Positions 6,875 through 13,882 are shown, counted from the stretch's first letter. The stretch is 17,431 nt of DNA from Pseudomonadota bacterium (GCA_009924885.1 RFQS01000017.1:1-17431), one strand, 5' to 3'. Translations and numbers: made by a program. Notes: a model not told the origin generated them from the letters alone.

Positions 6875-7257
6875 GTGCCTTGGCGATTACAGCCCCACTA
6901 GGGCAAGCTATCGGCAGATGGGGGAACTTCTTTAATGAAGAGGCTTTCGGCTCAGTAACAAGCTTACCTTGGGCATTATATATCAGCCACACGGGCAAAT
7001 ATCACCATCCTACTTTTTTATATGAAATGCTCTGGAATCTACTCAGCTTCAGTATTCTAATAAACACTCACAAAAAACTAGAGAATAAACAGTGTATAGG
7101 ATTATATTTCATACTTTACTCTCTAGGACGGATTTTCATAGAACAGCTTCGCACTGATAGTTTATACGTAGGACCAGTAAAAGCAGCTAGCCTTATTTCT
7201 TTTCTTGGGATAGTCTTAGGGCTTGGCCTTCTTTGGCATAAACGCAAAGCTGATTAA
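6809..7257 (+). pseudogene. lgt: phosphatidylglycerol-prolipoprotein diacylglyceryl transferase, C-terminal part
   Basis: This is the continuation of lgt in the -1 frame. The frame is open from 6811, after a TGA at 6808-6810. It passes through the end of the repeat (VPLHAHYSLQ) and reaches normal Lgt sequence: APLGQAIGRWGNFFNEEAFG (the Lgt signature; its Arg aligns with E. coli Arg143), HPTFLYEMLWNLLSF, and GRIFIEQLRTDSLY (aligned with the Arg239 region), ending in a last membrane helix. No good start codon or ribosome binding site serves this part alone; TTG at 6865 is the first possible one. Removing the 5-bp duplication at 6829-6833 would fuse both parts into one continuous protein. The last 65 bp overlap the opposite-strand gene ending at 7193. 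Confidence 0.8.
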
Positions 7258-7837
7258 ATATTTTCAAAGGGCTTCCACCAAAACCAGCTTCCTGAAAATC
7301 TTGCAGATTAATTTCTATCCAATTTAAGAAATTTTTCTTAAAATCAGTTCTTAAAGTTATCCCAGAATCAGTATTATATTTTTTATCATATTTTTTTTCT
7401 TGTCTAAATTCTTCATCGGCTATATCTAAGACAAAAGTAGCTGTTTGAACGATGTCCCAGTCAGGCTCCTCCCGCTTATTCACTCTAAACATATTAAGAT
7501 GATGACCATAAAGACCCGCGAGATTATCAGATATCCTCATCCTGCCATTCTCTGGAAGTGTAGTTTCAGCCAATATCGCAAAAAGCTGATCACTCCACGC
7601 TAGCTGTCGAGTATTAGGAAGAGCTTCATGTAATGCTCGCAATGAAGAGTTAGTAAGATCATCATTCCATGTATTAATTTCTAACTTTATTTCAAGACCT
7701 TCCAATTGCTCCGAAATAAGTTGTTGAGAATCTGTCATCTTTGGAGCCGCAAATAATAATGATTCATCTCCAAGCAAAGAAAGCTTTAAATAACAAAATA
7801 CCATCCTTTTGTCACCTAATGTCAATTCCTTTGTCAA
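7193..7837 (-). CDS. hypothetical protein, start uncertain
   Basis: I do not recognise this product of about 214 residues. It is soluble-looking and rich in charged and Leu residues, without a signal peptide or clear membrane segment. Segments such as SSLRALHEALPNTRQLAWSD and DWDIVQTATFVLDIADEEF suggest an alpha-helical fold. The annotated start is TTG 7837. The frame stays open further upstream into the end of truA (reading ...IHYTISHQELQKAANSLL), without ATG or GTG; the first ATG is at residue 12 (MVFCYL). The stop lies inside the 3' end of lgt on the opposite strand (65-bp antisense overlap). It follows truA on the same strand by about 80 bp and may be the last gene of the leftward series. 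Confidence 0.5.
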   Translation of the reverse strand: MTKELTLGDKRMVFCYLKLSLLGDESLLFAAPKMTDSQQLISEQLEGLEIKLEINTWNDDLTNSSLRALHEALPNTRQLAWSDQLFAILAETTLPENGRMRISDNLAGLYGHHLNMFRVNKREEPDWDIVQTATFVLDIADEEFRQEKKYDKKYNTDSGITLRTDFKKNFLNWIEINLQDFQEAGFGGSPLKIFNQLCVYAKEGQALRLSQEKK

Positions 7838-7919
7838 TAAAGAATTAGCTGCTTTCTGAAGTTCTTGGTGAGAAATAGTATAGTGAATTATGCAATAATA
7901 TTGAGACTTACAAATCTTT

Positions 7920-8909
7920 TTAATAAAAAACTTTCATTAAGGTCAGCCCCTCTGGGGCTTCAGCTTTAGCCTTAAGTAAACTTGAATCAGTTGATTTGGA
8001 AATAGCCTCATTATTATCAGTAATAAGGGGATTTGGATTTTTTACTGAAAAATTCGGCTCTAATCTACTCACATCTTCACCCTTAGCCGCGAATTTCCCT
8101 ACTTGAATAAGTTCTCCAACTATACGCCTCACCATATTTTTCAAGAAACGATTCGAGCGAATATAATATTTAAAGCAGATACCGCTCTCCTGAAGCATTT
8201 CAGACTTCATAACATTACAGACTGGATTTTTCACATAGCTTTCAGCTCTATAATAAACACTAAAATCATGCTCCCCAAGGAATTTCTGGGCATGGGCTTG
8301 CATCGCATTAAAATCTAAAGATTCTTTTACCCAAATTAAACTATCCAAACGCAATACTGGCCTATGTTTACGAATAAATATTTTATACATATACTCTCTT
8401 GCGGTAGCCGAGAATCTTGCATCGAAATCATCTCCGACTGGCTCAATTTTTACGACTGCCATATCATCAGGTAAAATACCGTTTAAACCAATTAAAATTT
8501 TATCGGGATTCAATAAAACCAGCTCCAAGAAGGAATCATGGCAAGGCTCACGCACTCCATCTCCATCGTCCTGATTTAAGTGAAAATTTACTACTTGCCC
8601 GATGGCATGAACACCAGCATCTGTACGACTAGAAAAATTAGTCGCGATATTTGAGCGAAAATAGATACTTAAAGCTTTGTCTAATTCACCCTGAACAGTC
8701 CTTTGGGACTGCCCACAATCTTCAATTTCTGCGTTTTCGTCGTCCTCATGATCCTCATGTACCCGCAGTACACTGCGGTCATTCGTCCTCCTCAGCCTTG
8801 AACTTGTACGATTGCGAGCAGTCCCACTCTGTGATTGCTTTACATTCTGAATCTGCGAACCAGAAAAGTTTTCACCATTATATTCAAGAATTAACTTAAA
8901 ATTAGACAA
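7920..8909 (-). CDS. truA: tRNA pseudouridine(38-40) synthase with in-frame repeat insertion
   Basis: TruA converts uridines 38-40 of the tRNA anticodon arm to pseudouridine. The N-terminus MSNFKLILEYNGENFSGSQI and the segment RTVQGELDKALSIYF (from residue 70) are typical TruA, but the repeat-encoded peptide (GTARNRTSSRLRRTNDRSVL, then HEDHEDDENAEI) separates them at about residues 24-69, where other TruA proteins have a short loop. The catalytic motif SSRTDAGVHA follows, with nucleophile Asp97, and so do the later blocks FSATAREYMYKIFIRK and NRFLKNMVRRIVG. The frame stays open for 329 residues against the usual 250-270; a second, unrelated stretch near 285-317 (KNPNPLITDNNEA) adds further length. 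The start is TTG, directly abutting the grpE stop (TAATTG), so translation is probably coupled. All key residues remain, so the enzyme is likely active. Confidence 0.93.
   Translation of the reverse strand: MSNFKLILEYNGENFSGSQIQNVKQSQSGTARNRTSSRLRRTNDRSVLRVHEDHEDDENAEIEDCGQSQRTVQGELDKALSIYFRSNIATNFSSRTDAGVHAIGQVVNFHLNQDDGDGVREPCHDSFLELVLLNPDKILIGLNGILPDDMAVVKIEPVGDDFDARFSATAREYMYKIFIRKHRPVLRLDSLIWVKESLDFNAMQAHAQKFLGEHDFSVYYRAESYVKNPVCNVMKSEMLQESGICFKYYIRSNRFLKNMVRRIVGELIQVGKFAAKGEDVSRLEPNFSVKNPNPLITDNNEAISKSTDSSLLKAKAEAPEGLTLMKVFY
8705..8825 (-). repeat. full-length 121-bp palindromic repeat copy inside truA
   Basis: In element orientation the 5' arm is GGGACTGCTCGCAATC (8825 down to 8810), and the 3' arm (8720-8705) is complementary to it at 14 of 16 positions. 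The 89-nt core holds a perfect inner hairpin CCGCAG-TGTA-CTGCGG, AGGAGG-ACGA-ATG, two ATGAGGATC-like units and GAAAACGCAGAAATTG. The copy lies in the same orientation as truA, and the frame starting at the first arm base is open throughout. One reverse-strand frame is also open; the other four contain stops. I treat this as the reference copy because it has no internal duplication or deletion. Confidence 0.92.
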
Positions 8910-9599
8910 TTACTCTGCGTTAGCAACTACTACAACTAAAGCTGGGCGAATGACTTTTCCTTGCAGCTCATAACCAGCCTTAATAACTTCAAGGATAGTA
9001 CCTTCTGGATGTTCCTCTGAAGGCACACTTGTAACCGCTTCATGTAAAGCTGGGTCAAAAAGCACATCAGTTTTAACCTCAGCTATCCCAATTGCCTGCA
9101 AAGACATCTGAAACTGCATCTTAAGCATATCAAAGCTCTTAAGAATCTCCTCAAAAGCAGTCTCCATCTTTATACTCTTCTTAGCGAAATCAAAATTATC
9201 AATAGCTGGCAGTATAGCCTCAATCGTTGACTGGGCGCCATATTTACGTAAATCATCTTTATCTTTCTGAAAACGCTTAAGCATATTCTGCTGATCTGCC
9301 CATAATCTTTTATAGCTTTCATCAAGCTCTTCAAACTCTTTTTTTAATTTTTCATATTTAGCGAGTAAACTAAGATCTGTAGAGGAATCAAAGCTCGCCT
9401 GAGTGTCCTTCTCACTTGAAGGAGAAGACTGCTTCTGAGTCACTTCTTCAGATAACTCAAAAGAATCTATACTAGGATCTTGATTCAAACTGTCTTTCAT
9501 ATATTCTCTCATCTCAGCATCTTTAAGCATTTCCTGATTTAATTTCCGCTTTAATTCATCAGCATTGTTCTTTTTAACACCTATAAATTCATCGGACAT
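8910..9599 (-). CDS. grpE: nucleotide exchange factor GrpE
   Basis: GrpE is the dimeric cochaperone that releases ADP from DnaK in the heat-shock folding cycle, and it also acts as a thermosensor. The protein has 229 residues. A long acidic, Ser-rich N-terminus (about 1-75) precedes a coiled coil beginning YEKLKKEFEELDESYKRLWA. The GrpE core follows, with LPAIDNFDFAKKSI, LKMQFQMSLQAIGI, FDPALHEAVTSV and the C-terminal beta-domain ending GYELQGKVIRPALVVVVANA. The start is ATG 9599, with AAGG about 10 nt upstream. truA begins at the very next base after the stop. dnaK, dnaJ and hrcA are not adjacent. No CIRCE operator is visible upstream. Confidence 0.95.
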   Translation of the reverse strand: MSDEFIGVKKNNADELKRKLNQEMLKDAEMREYMKDSLNQDPSIDSFELSEEVTQKQSSPSSEKDTQASFDSSTDLSLLAKYEKLKKEFEELDESYKRLWADQQNMLKRFQKDKDDLRKYGAQSTIEAILPAIDNFDFAKKSIKMETAFEEILKSFDMLKMQFQMSLQAIGIAEVKTDVLFDPALHEAVTSVPSEEHPEGTILEVIKAGYELQGKVIRPALVVVVANAE

Positions 9600-9622
9600 A
9601 GAAATTTAACCTTGAGCTTTTA

Positions 9623-10696
9623 TTATTTTAGCAAGTTTGAACTAATCAATCTTTTCAAGTTCTCTATAGCCTTAGGAAAATAATTATACCTAATAGATTT
9701 TTCGTTTGAAAAGCTTATAAAAGCTTTATTTAAAGCGAGAAAAGTGTTTATAGTTTCTGCATCATTGTTAAAAATCAGACTCATCTCTGGAACATAGTTT
9801 AAAAGACGCTCAGATGAATTAATAAGCGGTAGCATCCCCTCATCAGTCTTATCCATAGCGATTTTCAGTAAATTATAAAAAACGAAAATTTCAAGCGAAA
9901 AATCTCCATTAAAATCATTAAAGATTGATTTTAGTATTTCCTCTGAAAGTAACTCTGCTATAAAATCCAAAACTGAATCTAGATTAGTATCTTTAGCTTT
10001 ATTATCTATCTTATTATGAAAGACACCGCTAAAACGTCCACCCATAGGGATCTCCAGGAAATCTAATAAAATTTCCTGGACAGAAGTATCTGAAAAGAAC
10101 TCAGACATATCGAAAATCTTAAAAGATTCTGGATAAATACGCTCTAACTGAGCAGCTTTCAAATAATAATCATCCCAAAAGTAAGCAAGAGCAGCTTCTT
10201 TTCCCAAATCATATTTAGGGAAAGAGTTCCCGAGTATATCATTCTTTAAATATAATCCCTGAGCAAAACATTCATGATCAGCACTAGACCAAAAGTTAAA
10301 ATTCTTCTGATTATTCATCCATGACTTTACAGTCTCAGCCTTATCTCGCCTTAAGCAGACCACACGAATATCAGTATTCGCAGAAAATAGGTACTCTTGC
10401 TCAGATCGAAGTTCTACATTTTCGGCGCTATTGCTCTTTAATAAAGGTTCTACATAATTCAACAAAGAAAAATTAACTTCACCTACATTAGGATAGTCTA
10501 TGGTAGATGTTTTACTGAGCTTCGCCAATAAAGAATTTAAGCTTGCAGGGTCAAAAACCCAAGGCAATAAAACGCTTTCATGCAGAGTGTTAATTTTCTG
10601 CAAATTAAGAAAAGTCATCAACCCTTGAGTACCACAACGTCCTGTACCTATACCAAGCACCACCATGGGACTGCTAACAATCTTCAATTCCTGCAT
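9623..10696 (-). CDS. sulfotransferase-like P-loop protein, start supplied by a repeat
   Basis: The protein resembles PAPS-dependent sulfotransferases, which transfer sulfate to sugars, lipids or proteins. The 5'-phosphosulfate loop is GTGRCGTQGL (17-26), and a 3'-phosphate-binding segment RVVCLRRDKAETVKSW sits near 111-126. The remaining part (357 residues in all) is alpha-helical and divergent, so the acceptor cannot be named. No cysC, cysD or cysN lies nearby. The first ten residues (MQELKIVSSP) come from a short copy of the palindromic repeat, which also contributes AGGAGG 8 nt before ATG 10696. The alternative start, ATG 10666 (MVVLGIGTGRCGTQ), touches the repeat edge but has no visible Shine-Dalgarno. 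pyrK ends 47 bp upstream. Confidence 0.75.
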   Translation of the reverse strand: MQELKIVSSPMVVLGIGTGRCGTQGLMTFLNLQKINTLHESVLLPWVFDPASLNSLLAKLSKTSTIDYPNVGEVNFSLLNYVEPLLKSNSAENVELRSEQEYLFSANTDIRVVCLRRDKAETVKSWMNNQKNFNFWSSADHECFAQGLYLKNDILGNSFPKYDLGKEAALAYFWDDYYLKAAQLERIYPESFKIFDMSEFFSDTSVQEILLDFLEIPMGGRFSGVFHNKIDNKAKDTNLDSVLDFIAELLSEEILKSIFNDFNGDFSLEIFVFYNLLKIAMDKTDEGMLPLINSSERLLNYVPEMSLIFNNDAETINTFLALNKAFISFSNEKSIRYNYFPKAIENLKRLISSNLLK

Positions 10697-10743
10697 TTTG
10701 TCGTCCTCCTCAGCCTTAAACTTGTACGCTTGGCAGCACTTCT
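10667..10743 (-). repeat. short (77-bp) palindromic repeat copy spanning the sulfotransferase start
   Basis: In element orientation the 5' arm (10743-10728) and 3' arm (10682-10667, reverse complement GGGACTGCTAACAATC) match at only 10 of 16 positions. The core is 45 nt, exactly 44 nt shorter than the full form. The missing part lies between the two near-identical GAGGAGGACGA and GAGGACGACGA motifs, which is what a deletion between short direct repeats would leave. The 3' arm ends directly at ATG 10666. The 5' end overlaps the last bases before the pyrK stop codon. Confidence 0.82.
10705..10710 (-). promoter_or_regulatory. strong Shine-Dalgarno AGGAGG carried by the repeat
   Basis: AGGAGG reads on the minus strand, 8 nt before ATG 10696. 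It is the same AGGAGG found in every copy that retains this part of the core. Full-length copies have it 4 nt from a different ATG, which is deleted here. The ATG used here matches ACG in the GAAAACGCAG of the other copies, so one C-to-T change would create it. This site decides the choice of 10696 over 10666. Confidence 0.6.
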
Positions 10744-11727
10744 TTAAAGACTGATTTCATGCAGCTTATAAACAGGGCCTTCAGTGCAGACTCTAGAATA
10801 ATTTTTATCTCTCTCAAAACCCTCATTATAATTACATACACAAGCAAGACAAGCACCAACCCCACAACCCATACGCTCTTCAAGGGACATATAAGCCAGC
10901 TTATCTGAGCTAATCCTAGACTGCAAAGCTTTTAGCATTGCCTTGGGTCCACAGCTATACATAACATCATAGGACGGCTCCCAATCTACAATTTCTGCGT
11001 CCTCATGATCCTCATGATCCTCATGTACCAAGGGTACACTGCGGTCATTTGTCCTCCTCAGCCTTGAACTTGTACGATTGTGAGCCGTCCTATCAGAAGA
11101 TGATTCACAATCTACAATTTCTGCGTCATTCAGGCTTTCAATCTTCGCAAGTGCATCTGTCACAAAGCCTTTCATGCCATAACTACCATCTACAGTCGTT
11201 ATAAACACTTCACCTAAACTCTTAAACTCATTTTCATAAAATACATCTTTAGCAGCGTTAAAACCTAATATCGAAATAATGCTATGCCCAGCAGCTTTCA
11301 GCTTACGTCCTAAATAATATAGAGGTGGAACACCTATACCACCACCGATTAATAATACTTTTTTAGTTAAACACTGTTTCTGAAGATCGCCTGTGGAGTT
11401 TTCACCATTCTCGTATTCAGCTGGCAATTCAAAATTATTCCCGAGTGGAGCTAAAATATCGATCTTTTCACCAGCCTGATATTCACTCAATAGCGTGGTT
11501 CCCCGTCCCTCCTTACGGTAAAGCACAGTAAGATATCTTTCATCATCACTAATGTCGCATATACTCATAGGTCTTCTCAAAAGAGGATCTAATCCCTTAG
11601 AGCATTTCACATGCAGAAATTTACCAGGTTTAAACTCATCATGCGGGAAACTATCTTCGAGAACTAATTTAAAGATATTATCTGCTATAAGAGTATTTTC
11701 TACAACACTTGGAAATATTTTTTTCAT
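10744..11727 (-). CDS. pyrK: dihydroorotate dehydrogenase B electron-transfer subunit with in-frame repeat insertion
   Basis: PyrK is the FAD and [2Fe-2S] subunit that passes electrons from class 1B dihydroorotate dehydrogenase (PyrD) to NAD in pyrimidine synthesis. FAD-binding RRPMSICD is at 51-58, the nucleotide-binding loop GGGIGVPPLYYL at 128-139, and YDVMYSCGPKAMLKAL at 253-268. The cluster ligands are in MGCGVGACLACVC (Cys288, Cys293, Cys296), with Cys314 in RVCTEGPVY. Residues about 201-252 are a foreign insertion encoded by a repeat copy plus a remnant (DAEIVDCE, later AEIVDWE), placed between a helix and the next strand. This raises the length to 327 against about 255-265. All cofactor residues are kept, so function is plausible. 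Its ATG overlaps the pyrB stop (ATGA), indicating translational coupling. Confidence 0.93.
   Translation of the reverse strand: MKKIFPSVVENTLIADNIFKLVLEDSFPHDEFKPGKFLHVKCSKGLDPLLRRPMSICDISDDERYLTVLYRKEGRGTTLLSEYQAGEKIDILAPLGNNFELPAEYENGENSTGDLQKQCLTKKVLLIGGGIGVPPLYYLGRKLKAAGHSIISILGFNAAKDVFYENEFKSLGEVFITTVDGSYGMKGFVTDALAKIESLNDAEIVDCESSSDRTAHNRTSSRLRRTNDRSVPLVHEDHEDHEDAEIVDWEPSYDVMYSCGPKAMLKALQSRISSDKLAYMSLEERMGCGVGACLACVCNYNEGFERDKNYSRVCTEGPVYKLHEISL
10971..11091 (-). repeat. full-length 121-bp palindromic repeat copy inside pyrK
   Basis: In element orientation the arms AGGACGGCTCACAATC (11091-11076) and its partner (10986-10971) pair at 15 of 16 positions; two further outer bases also pair. 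The core is 89 nt, the same length as in truA, but three 9-bp units (ATGAGGATC type) replace two, and the GACGAAAAC segment is lost. The inner hairpin has changed to TGTACC-CTT-GGTACA. AGGAGG-ACAA-ATG is retained. Beside it, near 11107-11127, a second core-end remnant (GACGCAGAAATTGTAGATTG) precedes the 5' arm. Confidence 0.9.
11107..11127 (-). repeat. remnant of the repeat core end next to the pyrK copy
   Basis: The motif GACGCAGAAATTGTAGATTG occurs twice on the minus strand inside pyrK: once at the 3' end of the full copy and once here, on its other side. Both encode DAEIVD. A similar remnant precedes the lgt copy (6716-6731). Either an older copy was largely lost before the present one inserted, or the motif is part of the mobile unit at both ends. 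Confidence 0.6.
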
Positions 11728-12626
11728 CGAATCGCCCTCTCTAACACGGCCATACGCACCGCCACACCGTTAGCAACCTGTTTGAAAATTAAAGATCTAT
11801 CTGATTCTACCAATTCATCATCTATCTCAACACCTCGATTGAAAGGTGCTGGATGCATAATTTTAGTATGTGCTTGCATTAAAGCTAATCTAGCAGAGGT
11901 TAAGCCAAACTGGTCACGATAATGACCTAAGCTAATATTATGCCTCTCGTTCTGAATTCTCAGTAACATCACCACATCTGCGGTACTAAGAGCTTCTTCT
12001 ATATTTAAAACCTTCATTTTAAAAGGAAAAGCATTAGCATCTGGAATAAAAACATCAGGTCCACAGAGGCTTACATTCGCTCCAAATCGCTGTAAAGCAT
12101 GTAAAGAAGACCTTGCTACCCTACTATGTTTCACATCACCGATAATACTTACTTTTAAGCCTTCAAAGCTACCAAACTCTTTTTTAATAGTCATTAAATC
12201 CAAAAGTGCCTGCGTAGGATGCTCACTAGTACCAGCTCCTGCATTAATCAAAGATGTCGTTTTAATTTTATCTGCAATCTCCGACAGTAAATACTCTTCA
12301 GATGAACGCACTATCGCTATTCCTACGCCCATAGACTCTAAAGTTCTAATCGTGTCATAAAAAGTTTCCCCTTTCTGAGAGCTAGAGCTTTTATAATCGA
12401 AATTAAGAACGTGTAAATTTAGCTTCTTGGCAGCCACCTCGAAGGAAAACCTAGTCCTAGTACTAGGTTCAAAAAATAAATTACAAACTATAGGCTTATT
12501 TAAAGACTTTAACGACTCAGGCAGTTCATCATCACTCTGCGATGCCCAATACTCAGCTCTATCAAGAATGCTTAGTATCTCTTCACGAGATAATTCTGCA
12601 AGAGAAATTAAGTGCTTGGCGTACAT
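11724..12626 (-). CDS. pyrB: aspartate carbamoyltransferase catalytic subunit
   Basis: PyrB joins carbamoyl phosphate and aspartate, the committed step of pyrimidine synthesis. The carbamoyl-phosphate motif FFEPSTRTRFSFE is at 51-63; the SSSSQKGETFYDT loop, HPTQALLDL and the aspartate-domain segments LLRIQNERH and HPAPFNRGVEI follow. From ATG 12626 the protein has 300 residues, typical for PyrB, and begins MYAKHLISLAELSREEI, matching the usual KHL start. AGGA lies 12 nt upstream. ATG 12647 (MLGLFLG) is an alternative that touches the repeat edge. A longer frame to TTG 12740 would add repeat-encoded residues (RTTKTQKLEFGSSA). The stop overlaps pyrK. No pyrI regulatory subunit is seen. Confidence 0.95.
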   Translation of the reverse strand: MYAKHLISLAELSREEILSILDRAEYWASQSDDELPESLKSLNKPIVCNLFFEPSTRTRFSFEVAAKKLNLHVLNFDYKSSSSQKGETFYDTIRTLESMGVGIAIVRSSEEYLLSEIADKIKTTSLINAGAGTSEHPTQALLDLMTIKKEFGSFEGLKVSIIGDVKHSRVARSSLHALQRFGANVSLCGPDVFIPDANAFPFKMKVLNIEEALSTADVVMLLRIQNERHNISLGHYRDQFGLTSARLALMQAHTKIMHPAPFNRGVEIDDELVESDRSLIFKQVANGVAVRMAVLERAIR

Positions 12627-12647
12627 TCCAAGAAATAATCCTAACAT

Positions 12648-12700
12648 GGCACTGCTGCCGAACTCCAATTTCTGCGTTTTCGTCGTCCTGCGTGCCTTGA
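12648..12700 (-). repeat. 3' portion of the palindromic repeat upstream of pyrB
   Basis: The motif GACGACGAAAACGCAGAAAT and the 3' arm (reverse complement GGCACTGCTGCCGAAC, 12648-12663) are intact. The rest of the core is lost, and the 5' side runs into the end of the DUF4143-type gene. The arm ends directly against ATG 12647. The arm type matches the flgK copy (14 of 16) rather than truA. In the pyrB frame it reads RTTKTQKLEFGSSA. Confidence 0.78.
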
Positions 12701-12709
12701 TTAAGGCAC
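12692..12709. repeat. 7-bp hairpin over the stop codon of the DUF4143-type gene
   Basis: GTGCCTT (12692-12698) pairs with AAGGCAC (12703-12709) across a GATT loop. It includes the stop codon of the leftward gene and the junction with the repeat fragment. No run of T follows on the minus strand, so an intrinsic terminator is not supported. Confidence 0.4.
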
Positions 12710-13882
12710 TAATCCCAATTCCTTGAAAAGCTCTCGCCAAGGAAGAATTAACACATTACCTTCTTTTCTTCTTCTTGGGCTTAGGCTACAGCAAATAAGC
12801 CGAGCGCTAGGAACTTCCTCTGCAAAACTCTCTAAGCCACGCAAGTCTTTAGGCTTAATGTTAACATCCTTAGCTTTAATTTCTATCGCAAAAACGCCAC
12901 GAGAAGGGCTTTCAGCAATAAGATCAACTTCGAGTCCAGAGCTTGTTCGATAATAGGAGAATTTAAAATCAGTCCTAAAAGTATCTGCAATACTTATAAG
13001 CTCCCTTATAACAAAATGCTCAAAACTTTTCCCAAAACTACTGTTTCCTTCTGAACTAGCTAGCGACAAGCTGTTAGCTAAAGCCCTTTGCACCCCCATA
13101 TCAAAAAGATAAAATTTAGGACGCTTAGAAAGCCGCTTGCGCATTGATCTCGTGAAAGGTAAAAGAAAAAAACCTATAAGCGTATCTTCTAAAATTTGAA
13201 AATACTCTTTTACAGTGTTTGCACTTACCCCTATATCAGTAGAAATATTTGAATAGTTAATCTGATTACCATTTTCCTCAGCGACAAAATCAAGAAAACT
13301 CATAAAACTCACAAGATTACGCAATAAAGCCTCTTCCTGAATTTCTTCTCGCAGATAAGTACCACAATAAGCTTTTAATTTTTCTTTACGAATCTCTTCT
13401 TCTTTCTCTAAATAAATAGCAGGCAAAGTGCCATAATCCAAAGCCTTGTTCAAATCAAAGCTTGCGCCTAATTCTAAAAAATTTAATGGATACAATGAAT
13501 AACTCAAAGCTCTACCAGCAAGTAAATTGGCTTGACCTCGCTTAAGCTTTCTTGCAGATGAACCACTTAAAACAAATCTTGGATTAGATTTATCATTCTC
13601 AATCAAATAGTGAACTATATTTAAAAGCTCTGGTACTCTCTGAATTTCATCTATTACCACGTGTGTAATAGATAAATCTCTTGCTAGGACTTCATCCTTG
13701 AGTAAACCTGGACGTTTTAGATATCTCTGATAATTACTAGCCAATAATAGATCAATAAAGATAGTGCCATCATCAGAAAAACTATCTCTAAGTAAAGTAC
13801 TTTTACCAACCTGCCTTGGACCAAAGAGAAAAAAACTCCGCTCTTTAGGCAATATCAAACTTCTTGTAAAAGCAGAGTCCAT
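12701..13882 (-). CDS. DUF4143-type AAA ATPase
   Basis: This is a member of the large AAA_14/DUF4143 group of ATPases, which are common, patchily distributed and of unclear biological role. Walker A is GPRQVGKST (21-29) and Walker B is HVVIDEIQ (about 74-81). LSGSSARKLKRGQANLLAGR (sensor region) and a winged-helix part around 200-235 (YSNISTDIGVSANTVKEYFQ) follow. The C-terminal DUF4143 domain contains GLEVDLIAE and FAIEIKAK, a PD-(D/E)XK nuclease-like arrangement that may or may not be active. Length (393) is normal. It sits between mnmA and pyrB with repeat fragments at both ends, consistent with movement into this place. No toxin or antitoxin partner is visible. Confidence 0.88.
   Translation of the reverse strand: MDSAFTRSLILPKERSFFLFGPRQVGKSTLLRDSFSDDGTIFIDLLLASNYQRYLKRPGLLKDEVLARDLSITHVVIDEIQRVPELLNIVHYLIENDKSNPRFVLSGSSARKLKRGQANLLAGRALSYSLYPLNFLELGASFDLNKALDYGTLPAIYLEKEEEIRKEKLKAYCGTYLREEIQEEALLRNLVSFMSFLDFVAEENGNQINYSNISTDIGVSANTVKEYFQILEDTLIGFFLLPFTRSMRKRLSKRPKFYLFDMGVQRALANSLSLASSEGNSSFGKSFEHFVIRELISIADTFRTDFKFSYYRTSSGLEVDLIAESPSRGVFAIEIKAKDVNIKPKDLRGLESFAEEVPSARLICCSLSPRRRKEGNVLILPWRELFKELGLVP

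Noticed and set aside
8705..8825. Transposon or IS with its own transposase
   Set aside because: The unit is only 121 bp, encodes no transposase, and none is present in the window. If it moves, it must do so with help from elsewhere.
8651..8899. Open frame opposite the truA repeat region (82 residues)
   Set aside because: It arises because one reverse-strand frame of the repeat is also stop-free. It has no ribosome binding site or family match and is antisense to a clear TruA.
12692..12709. Intrinsic terminator after the DUF4143-type gene
   Set aside because: The 7-bp hairpin is not followed by a T run on the minus strand and lies at the stop codon itself.
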